DNA from: Sesamum alatum
Lineage: Eukaryota > Streptophyta > Magnoliopsida > Lamiales > Pedaliaceae
DNA length: 64,000 nt
NCBI GenBank assembly: GCA_034509735.1
Contig: JACGWO010000012.1
Coordinates: 8,988,367-9,052,366 of the forward strand
Direction of reading: 5' to 3'
The first letter of the stretch is position 1, and the number at the start of each line of letters is the position of its first letter. A program made the position numbers and the translations under genes. The notes below the pieces were generated by a model. That model saw only the letters and a list, made by a program, of their open reading frames with translations. It was not told the origin of the DNA and made no database searches. Of the stretch, positions 55,740 through 64,000 are shown one piece after another.

Positions 55740-57716
55740 TGTAAGATTATGTGGATCGTCCCGGGAAAAGCGCGAATGCGGAAGCGCGGTATAATTAAAA
55801 AAATAAAACGGAATTTAAACATGCTTTTAAATTAAAACACGTTTCAAAGGGTGTGCCTTTGAAATTTCCCGGGCATTCGGTGTATCTCATGAACGTATAA
55901 CATTAAATAAATCATGGAGGCCATAGGGTTGAAAATTAAAGAGGGACGAAAATTTAAAACGAGACCTACCCGTTGTCGTTTTCGTCTTCAACGGCTACAC
56001 GCGTTGTTCCCCGTTTTGCACCAAGATCTCGTTCTTGAGACCCTCCAAATCGTGACACACGATCCACCCACGTATCTTGCACGTCGTGCTAGCAACGAAC
56101 AAGTGTATAATTTTGGAGTGGATGAATCAATAACACATTATCAATTAATGGTATTGATTCATCAAGATTCTAATGTTCCAAGAACAAAAGAATCAAGAAA
56201 ATAATTTTCTTGAGAGAGAGAGAGGGCGGACGAGAGAGATGGGAGAGAGAGATCCGTGTGTGTGTGTTGTAGTGTGTGTGTTGGAGATTCATCATCATGT
56301 AAATTGTAGGATGCTAGGGGTTTATATAGAAGAGGAGTTTAATCCTCTTTAAACTCCTCTTTTAAGAACTCTAATTTGATTAGGATTTTGACCTAGTCAA
56401 AGTCCTAGTCAAACTAGTGTTTTGACCTAGTCAAAACGATCCTAGCCATCCATCTCTCCCATTGATCTCAACCGTTGATTTAATTTAATTTAATGGAATA
56501 TTTAAAACCTATTTAAATATTTCCAAGAGGCTAAAATAAATATAAATATTATTTAAGCCCATTAAATAAATTCCTTTGATAAATCCAATTTATCAATTTA
56601 ATTCCTTCTATCAAATAGAAAGAATTATTTCTCCAAGAAAAATAAAGGTCCCGATTAAATCTAATTTAATCATTCCTTCACTCCAATATTTAATTCCAAA
56701 TTAAATATTTAATTGTGTGTGGATAGTGTGTGACTCTTTAGGTTCACCATTCAGCTAGACTTGGTCGGATTCCTAGAATCCGTCCGTTACCATGGGTGGC
56801 CATCTAGCAACGGTCCATGGCACTAGAGACTAGGTGAAATATTCAGGGATGAACATTTAGGCTCTAACAGTACGTTTGTCCTTCTGTCTTCGGTCTCATC
56901 ACTTAGTGTCTAGGGCACGGATAACGCAGGTACCCATCTTGGACCTAAGTGTCGGTCTGTCCTCACTAAACGCCGCAAGGGAAACCTTCCCTTCTGTTCA
57001 GTCACTGTGGCCACAGTTTTAGGGACAAGACCTAGAGTATACATGAGACTCAACTGCCAAAACCTATTGACAGGAGACAGATCCTTTCTTGGAAACTACT
57101 GTCACTTTGCACACCAGGACTGCACTAGACATGGCTTATGACTACCAAAGAGAATTCTGGCAATCTCTCACCATATCTAAGATACAGCTCTGATGTACAG
57201 GTAAACTCAGCAATTCCTCAAGTCAAAGGACTTGACCTGTACCGTTGGAACCGGGAATACACGTCATACCTTGCTGACCATACTCAAGGTCCTCCGTAAG
57301 ACGGTTCCCGCGAGTCACCTCAGTCAGCTGCGTCCTCGCATGCTAACCCACTAACACTGCTTAGACGACCCTCGTCACCCGTCGATGAAACACGACAGCA
57401 GGTGCTTAGTGCAAGTCTCAAATGGAATCCCGGTACCCATTTTCGGGATTCCTTGACTTGGAGATTTCCGGACTGATTCGGGAAGACTGATTCCATGGAC
57501 CTACCTCCAAGCGTAGTCCCAGTCCCCGAAATTGATTCTCAGTCCGTGGGCTTTGTTTGCGTAGTGAACAGATATAGAAAAGTGAACACAAACAAAGTAA
57601 TGCCAAATGAAATTCACTTCTTTATTCATCAATGATTTATCAAACACCCATAATTGTCTAGACATAGGTTACATATACCCGCCAAAAATTGGCTTACATG
57701 GTCACCTATTCTAACA
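55740..57716 (-). repeat. 5' LTR of copia Y (1,977 bp)
   Basis: It is nearly identical to 47,361-49,339. This copy would act as the promoter: transcription runs leftward from about 56,290, past the primer site at 55,738 into the leader. Confidence 0.95.
56321..56329 (-). promoter_or_regulatory. TATA box of the copia Y 5' LTR
   Basis: CTATATAAA on the minus strand, about 1,390 bp from the U3 start and about 580 bp before the primer site, is the best TATA match in the LTR. Related LTRs at 2,468 and 36,874 have a TATAAATAC-type box in the corresponding place. Confidence 0.6.
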
Positions 57717-58388
57717 AAATTTTGGTAGGCTTGATTGAAGAATTGATGGTGATTGATTGGAATGTATTTAGACGTTCTTGGATGATCCTAGATACATTCC
57801 AATAATCACATTAATTATGTATATGTATGAGAATATACAACACCAATCATTATTCATCTTTTTCTAGGAAAATGAAAAAGCAAAATTCGGCTCTCCTCTC
57901 TCCCTCTAACTCTCGGTTTTTTCCTCCCCACTTCTACTTGTGTTCTTCACTTGGTTTTGAATCAAGAGGAAGAACAAAGTAGGTTCAAGAGAACACTAAT
58001 TCATGGTGTTCTTCTCTTAAACCGATTCCTTCATTAAACCCATTTTCTTCTAGCAAGGAGAATGTGCGTTTCTTCCGGTGTGGTGTGGATCACCTTTGGA
58101 CCATACGTTTGGATTTCGTGAGCATTCCGGAGAAGGAACAACGCAAGTAGCCGGGAGCATACGTTAAACAATCAAAGGTAACGGTTTTATTACGCTTTGG
58201 TTGATTTAATATATATCTATGCCCTATGTGTTTAATATAAGTTTCTAATATTTACACATCCTACATCGAACGCCCGGTTGAGCACCCAAGGGTACACCCC
58301 TTGGGATTCGTTTATTTAAATTAGATTTAAATTTATGCACCCTTTCTCGCTTCCGCTCGCGCTCCAGGGTGGATTCGCTTGTCCTTCA
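57717..58388 (+). repeat. LTR shared by copies E and F, right part
   Basis: This continues the LTR interrupted at 47,360, starting with the duplicated AAATT. It ends near CTTGTCCTTCA at 58,388, two bases before the initiator-Met primer site of copy F. Distal motifs (CGCCCGGTTGAGCACCC, CAAGGGGTACACCCCTTG-like inverted motif, CGCTTCCGCTCGCGCTCC) correspond to the end of the copia Y LTR on its own strand. Confidence 0.82.
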
Positions 58389-58390
58389 AG

Positions 58391-58406
58391 TGGTATCAGA
58401 GCCCGG
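58391..58406 (+). other. Primer-binding site of copia F
   Basis: TGGTATCAGAGCCCGG, identical to the site of copia Y, lies two bases after the LTR end. Confidence 0.88.
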
Positions 58407-60194
58407 TTCCATGTAAGGGGCATAGATCTATGTGCTTGGCATGATCTACTTGCTTTTATGGCTTTATTGGCATGTTAGATTACATAAATATATGAATAAT
58501 ATGATGATTCAATTGTTTGAATTTGATGGACTTTTGGCATGCTTATTTTTATTACATTGGATCTAAAATTGCATGCTTATTTTCAGAATCATTGTTACTA
58601 CTTTTGTGCTGAAAAAAATGTTGAAAAACATGAAAAAAAAAAATTTGGGATTGGACGGCAGTGGCCGCGCGCAGGCGGGTGCCTGCGCGGATGCTACGCA
58701 CAGGCGCGCGTGCTCTGTGCGTAGACGGCCGCTGCCGGCCGACACGCGCTGCACTGTGCGCGCGGGTGGCCGATAGGCACAACGGCTGGGCCGTTTTTTC
58801 GACGTTTTTTCGAAAAATTTGATTTTCTGTATTTTCTGCACAATATTCTGAAAATATGTTAATTTTGCATATTTGATTTTGGAATAATTAGATTATTCCT
58901 TAGATTAAATTTGCTTAATTAATTTGGGATTAATACATGCATTGGATGCATTGTTTAAAATGTCCATTAAATTTGAAATTTGAATTTTGCATTTTATATG
59001 TATGTTTATGCTTTTGTGATGTTGGACATCACTTGGGTATTTCGAATATCCATTGTTTTTTTATGCATGATTATTTGGAATAATTGTGTTATGTGAGTTG
59101 ATGGAATCAACATGCGATGATCACAAGAGCCCTAGACCTTATGTATGGATGAATATATGATCATTTATTTTCTGTCAGGTGGGGCCTGCGTGCTTCTTGT
59201 TTTTGGGACTATCATCTCCCGTATTTTCAGCCTCATGATATTAAGGCTTGTTTTAATTATTACCAATGTATTACTTTCAGTTGTAATGAGAGTAGATAGG
59301 ATTGATGAGGTATTAATTTTAACAAGCAGACCCCAAGGAGGAGCATCAAGGCGTGAAACAAGAAGCATTACAAGGTCCACTGGAATGACAATGGGTATAT
59401 TATTATTGTAACAGTTTAGGACCACCCTAGACAGACCATAGACTCACTGCGGGCTCAGTGGGTCGCATAGGTTGGGCTTGTGATCATTCTAACAGGGGCA
59501 TGCTATGTTTTATGCATGCGGCGTATTTATTTATCGCTTTAAATATTGGATATTTATGCATGCTAAAACCCCATAATGTGATGAGGTCTCGCTCACACTC
59601 AAACTCTCATTTGGTTGGACCAAATTAAATATTAGGCCCAGAACGGACTTGGATCAAAATGGTATTTTGATCTGTTCGAGCCTTCCATCCACAGCAATGT
59701 GGTGAGGAAGCTACCACTACCTAAGTGTGGTCTCACGAGTCGTGGCACACTTGGACTAGGGGAAAGCTGCACCATTATTGTGAACAAAAAGACTGCGCTC
59801 GCTGTTTCCCTGTCTCATGAGTCGTGGGGGGCGACAGTTTGAGGCATGATTTCGTTGATGGATCAGGCCCAACGCTGAGTAACATGGTTCTCTTGTAGTC
59901 CTCGGAACCATGTGAATAGGTGAGGCAAAATATCTTGGGAATCCCATTGGATGAGAATGATATTGGATATCTCCCACAAGGTCTTCTTCATGTGAATTGT
60001 AAAAGCGGGGCACGGAGATTACGCTTGTGGATCCCGAGCCCACTAGAAAATGGTTTCCCGAAACTCCACTTGAGAGTGGCGGACTTTCATATAAATAGTG
60101 GGAGGGTTAAAGACTAAAAGACCAAGTCTTCAACTTGAACAATAATATTACCATCATCTGCTAATTTCTGATTTACATTTTCATTAATGTAGAT
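58407..60194 (+). other. 5' leader of copia F
   Basis: It has a short GC-rich block at 58,660-58,785 followed by the TTTTTTCGACGTTTTTTCG transition, a conserved island at 59,418-59,510 with CACTGCGGGCTCAGTG, and palindromes CACGAGTCGTG (59,734-59,744) and CATGAGTCGTG (59,816-59,826). A GTAAGG word lies at 58,413, just after the primer site, and TTAATGTAG ends at 60,192, two bases before the gag ATG. Together they are possible splice sites. Confidence 0.75.
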
Positions 60195-61076
60195 ATGTCT
60201 AAGAACCCATTAACCATGATACTCGATACTAACAAATTCAACGGAACCAACTACTCGGACTAGCCGAGAAACCTGAGGATTGTCCTCGATTTCGAGAACC
60301 AAGGCTACGTCTTGGACGAGCCGCCACCGAGCGACTTACCGGAGGGGTCCACGCCTAAAGAATGTTTGACGTTCGAGAAATGGCATGAGGACAACCGAAA
60401 AGTACGCAGTATCATACTAGCTTCAATGTCCAACAACATCCAGAAGTAGTATGAGAGGCTGGACAACGTCTCTGCCATAATGCTCTGCATGAACGAGGTT
60501 TATGCGGTTCCGAATAGGCATTTTAGATATGCCGCCACAAAAGCATTCTTTGGCACCAAACTTGCTGAAGGAGCGTCTTACAAAGTCATGGGGTCAAGAT
60601 GCTCTCCCTAGTAGAGAAACTCGAGGACCTTAAAGCTGGGGTTAACAATGACACGTACATTGACATGATCCTCCAGTCGCTTCCTTTATCCTATGACCCG
60701 TTTGTTGTAAACTACAACATGAACGGACTTGAGAAGTCTATTCATGAGTTGATCAACATGCTGGTCCAATACGAGGCAACGACCCACAAGTCGGCGCCGG
60801 CGGTATTGATAGGAGAGGCTTCGACCTCCAAGGTGAATGGCAAGAGGGCCGGATGCTGGAAGAGGAAGAAGCGGAAAGGGAAGACGGTTGCGGCCCCTGC
60901 TCGCGCTCCGGGCCTCCCTATTGCTCCGGTTGAACCAAGCAAAGGGAAAGGGAAGGCCCATGGTTCTCAGCGGTTCAAGGCAAATGATGTCTGCATGCAT
61001 TGCCAAGAGAAGGGGCATTGGAAGAGGGAGTGCCCACAACTCCTCTCCAACCCAGGTATGTTTGTGGTTGGATACT
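60195..61076 (+). pseudogene. copia gag (copy F), broken
   Basis: MSKNPLTMILDTNKFNG starts at 60,195. A TAG at about 60,261 replaces the conserved Trp of the NYSDW region, and another lies near 60,447. A frameshift near 60,575 leads to the open frame 60,599-61,076. That frame carries LINMLVQYEATTHKSAP, the Lys-rich linker and the intact zinc knuckle CMHCQEKGHWKREC, ending at a premature TAA caused by a short deletion before protease. Confidence 0.85.
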
Positions 61077-64000
61077 AATTCTGCTTCATGGGTATTGGAT
61101 ACTGGGTGTGGTGCTCACATCTGCAATGATTTGCAGGCACTGCAAAGAAGTAGAAGGCTAACCAAGGATGAGATGATCCTGAGGCTAGGCGATGGCAAGG
61201 CCGTTGCTGTGGAGGCCATAGGATCCCTGGAGTTAGCCATTAGTAGTCATGTTAGGATTGTACTGAACGACTGTATTGTTTCCATCCCGGTCCTTGATAA
61301 GGAGGGATATGTATTTACCATCAATAAAAATGGTTTTTTCATCATTAAAGATAATATTTCTCATCTGCTTGGTACATTGGTCAACGGTGTGTACATACTT
61401 CAACAATGTAATTGGATTATGACTGCAGAACACAAACGAAAACGTGATGATCATAATAACGCACAGATATGGCATGCGAGATTAGGCCACATCTCTAAAG
61501 ATAGGATAAGAAGGTTGGTGGACTCAAAAAGTTTAGAAATAGATGATTTGGACAACCTACCGACCTGCGAATCCTATCTGAAGGGAAAGACGCCAAGAAA
61601 CCCTTTGTTGGACAAAGCACGCTAGCCAGTGGTTTGTTGGATTTGATCCATACGGATGTCTGTGGCCCACTAAATACTCAGGATAGAGGTGGGTACTCGT
61701 ACTTCAAAACCTTTACCGATGATCACTCACGGTATGGTTATGTTTACCTGATGAGGTACAAGTCTGAAGCCTTTGGAAGGTTTAAGGAATACAGACTTGA
61801 AGTAGAGAACCAAACCGGTCGAAAGATCAAAGCCCTTCGGTCGGACCGAGGTGGAGAGTATTTAAGTGGTGAGTTTACTGATTATCTCAAAGAGAATGAG
61901 ATTCTCTCTCAGTGGACCCCTCCTAGAACACCACAGCTTAATGGTGTGACTGAAAGGAGGAATCGGACCTTGTTGGACATGGTCCGATCCATGATGAGTT
62001 TTACCAAACTCCCCCTTTCCTTCTGGGGATACGCTATTGAGACGGCGGCCAAAATTTTGAACTTGGCGCCATCTAAGAAGGTAGCCCAGACGCCATATGA
62101 GATATGGCATGGCAAGCCTGCCTCCTACAAATACTTGAAAGTATGGGGTTGCCCCGCATATGTCAAGAGATTAGTGGGAGATAAACTGGACTCGAGGTCT
62201 AGTTTATGCAGGTTCATTGGCTATCCGAAAGAAACTGCGGGGTATTATTTCTATGATCCTCCGAGCAAAAAGTTTTTGTCTCGCGAATCGCAGTGTTCTT
62301 GGAAAAGGATTTTCCATCGGATAGTCGACGAGATGAGGTACTCCTTGAGGAATCAAGCGAGGTACCCCATGAGGCGATAGTGACATCTGAGCCAGTAGTT
62401 CCCACTGATATTGTTCCAGTCCTCCGTAGGTCGGCCAGAGTATCCCATGCACCTGATAGGTATGGATTTCTGGGCCTGATCGGTCAGTTAGATAATGATC
62501 CAAAGATGTACGGAGAAGCGATGTCGGACATCGATTCGGATAAGTGGCTTGAGGCCATGAAATCCGAGATGGACTCAATGGGTATAAACAAGGTTTGGAC
62601 CCTAGTAGACCCACCCAAAGGGGTAAAACCTGCAGGGTGTAAATGGGTCTACAAACGTAAGCTTGGAGCTGACGGGGAGGTTACAACCTTCAAAGCTAGG
62701 CTTGTGGCGAAGGGTTACACTCAGCGACCCAGGGTCGGTTTTGAGGAAACCTACTCGCCTGTAGCAATGGCCAAGTCCATTCGGATACTGCTTGTCATAG
62801 CAGCATGGTATGACTATGAAATATGGCAAATGGACGTGAAAATGGCCTTCCTCAACGGTTTCGTAGAGGAAGAGATCTATATAGATCAGCTGGAAGGTTT
62901 CACAACTGTTGGAAAAGAGCAGAAGGTCTGCCGTCTCCATAGGTCCATCTATGACCTCAAACAAGCTTCCTGAAGCTGGAACATACGTTTTGATGAAGTC
63001 ATACGGGGATATGATTTCATCAAGAACGAGTCCGATCCTTGTGTATACAAGAAGATCAGTGGGAGCTCAGTTGCGTTTCTGGTGCTTTACGTGGATGACA
63101 TCTTGCTCAATGGGAATGATGCTAAGATGTTGGGTACCACTAAAGCTTGGTTGTCAATGTAATTCTCCATGAAGGATATGGGCGAGCCATCCTACATCCT
63201 TGGCATCAAGATCTCCAGGGATAGATCTAGAAGGATGTTAGGAATGGCCCAGTCCTCGTATATTAAGAAAGTCTTGAAGAGATTTAAGATGGAGAACTCA
63301 AAACGAGGATTCCTTCCTATGAGGCATGGAATTAAGTTATCCAAGAAGCAGTCTCCTAAGACTAATGAGGAGCTTGAACGGATGTTAGACATCCCTTATG
63401 CTTCAGCCGTAGGCAGCATACAGTATGTTGTTCAGTGCACTAGACCTGATGTGGCTTTCGCTTTGAGCGTAACAAGTCGATATCAGTCGTGTGCTGGAGA
63501 GGCGCACTAGAGTGCAGTCAAGACTATCCTGAAGTACCTGAAAAGGACTAAGGACATGTTATTGATCTACGGCGGTGGAGAGTTGATACTGGAAGGCTAC
63601 AGTGACGCTAGCGTCCAGTAGGATGACGATGACGCCAAGTCTCAATTTGGTTTTGTATTTAGACTAAATGGTGGCGTGGTTATTTGGAAGGGTTCCAAGC
63701 AGGCTACCACGGTGGACTCCACCATAGAGTTTTGGATACATAGCGGCTTTGGAACCTGCTAAGGAGTGGTTTTGTTGATGCTACATCCAAGGGTTGGATG
63801 TAGTACCTAGCATTACTAAGCCTGCAATTATCTTTTATGATAACAACGGGGCGATAGCGCTAGCAAAGGAACCTAGATCTCATCACGATCCAAGCATATT
63901 CTTAGACGCTACCATCTGCTTAGAGAGATGAATAGCAGGAGTGACGTTTGGTTGGACCGAGTCAGCTCCACAGAAAACATAGTAGATCCACTTGCTAAGC
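61077..64000 (+). pseudogene. copia pol (copy F), broken, incomplete at window end
   Basis: Protease is WVLDTGCGAHICNDLQ (61,090-61,135). The pre-integrase zinc region has CESYLKGK, losing the second Cys of the CxxC pair, then a TAG at 61,623. Integrase core (DVCGPLNTQ, RSDRGGEYLSG, TERRNRT) is open at 61,634-62,250. A one-base change near 62,260 shifts frame. Reverse transcriptase is open at 62,293-62,973 and has a TGA after LKQAS. The active site YVDDILLNGND is intact near 63,095. Further stops lie at 63,160, 63,508 and 63,618. RNase H is decayed to the window end. Confidence 0.88.

Larger units (their letters stand above)
47361..57716 (-). mobile_element. Young full-length Ty1/copia element (copia Y)
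   Basis: The element is 10,356 bp, on the minus strand, with LTRs at 47,361-49,339 and 55,740-57,716 and a perfect 5-bp target duplication AAATT (47,356-47,360 and 57,717-57,721). On the minus strand the order is 5' LTR, primer site, 2.3-kb leader with a GC-rich block, gag, protease, integrase, reverse transcriptase, RNase H, polypurine tract, 3' LTR. The integrase-before-RT order is diagnostic of copia. The LTRs appear identical apart from two 1-bp indels, so insertion is recent. Gag-pol nevertheless has several breaks, so this copy cannot make a complete polyprotein by itself. Confidence 0.95.
58389..64000 (+). mobile_element. Ty1/copia copy F (runs off the window)
   Basis: On the plus strand: primer site at 58,391, 1.8-kb leader, gag at 60,195, protease, integrase, reverse transcriptase and RNase H to the window end. 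It uses the shared LTR (46,171-47,360 plus 57,717-58,388) as 5' LTR; its 3' LTR lies beyond 64,000. It is very similar to copy E. It has nonsense codons and frameshifts in every domain. Confidence 0.88.

Noticed and set aside
47361..57716. Calling copia Y an intact autonomous element
   Set aside because: Structure and LTRs are complete, but gag and pol contain nonsense codons and frameshifts, so autonomy is not supported as the sequence stands.

Overview
This window is nuclear DNA from a flowering plant, almost certainly a eudicot. It holds one recognisable host gene, an intronless AP2/ERF transcription factor of the LEAFY PETIOLE type at about 16.3-17.1 kb. Nearly everything else is LTR retrotransposon: Ty3/gypsy of the Tat lineage, a chromovirus-like Ty3/gypsy, and many copies of one Ty1/copia family. 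A small cluster of short inverted-repeat DNA transposons surrounds the gene. The retroelement protein style and leader sequences look like Lamiales material, but I cannot prove that from sequence alone.

Layout. (1) 1-12,497: a decayed Tat-lineage Ty3/gypsy element on the minus strand, with its 5' LTR at 11,833-12,497. It carries an oppositely oriented extra ORF at its 3' end (1-802) and is interrupted at 1,920-6,289 by a decayed minus-strand copia copy (copia A). (2) 12,498-17,967: the host-gene island, with the ERF gene, at least five foldback or TIR elements (13.4-15.5 kb and 17.3-18.0 kb) and AT-rich DNA. (3) 17,968-22,995: a truncated copia LTR, then the 3' end of a second Tat element with its antisense extra ORF (containing a visible GT-AG intron) and integrase. 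(4) 22,996-28,192: a chromovirus-like pol ending in a purine tract and a 2.2-kb LTR. (5) 28,193-30,409: LTR-like and unassigned DNA. (6) 30,410-64,000: a pile-up of one copia family: C (+), D (-), E (+), an LTR shared by E and F, and F (+). A young full-length minus-strand copy (47,361-57,716) is nested inside the shared LTR.

The young copia copy is the best-resolved object. Its 1,979- and 1,977-bp LTRs appear to differ only by two 1-bp indels. It has a perfect 5-bp target duplication (AAATT), an initiator-Met primer-binding site, a polypurine tract and all gag-pol domains. Yet gag-pol contains a nonsense codon in gag, frameshifts around the zinc knuckle and in reverse transcriptase, and a nonsense codon in reverse transcriptase. 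It therefore looks as if it was mobilised in trans. Copies of the family have a very long 5' leader (about 1.8-2.3 kb) with a GC-rich, length-variable block, a conserved stem-loop and paired CACGANTCGTG palindromes. Two copies are broken inside the GC-rich block.

No wholly new system is evident. The most interesting signals are the structured copia leader, a plastid trnT-GGU fragment embedded in a copia LTR, the antisense extra ORFs of both Tat elements, and an apparent one-base frameshift in the only host gene. Coordinates of element junctions are good to about 10-30 bp unless stated.
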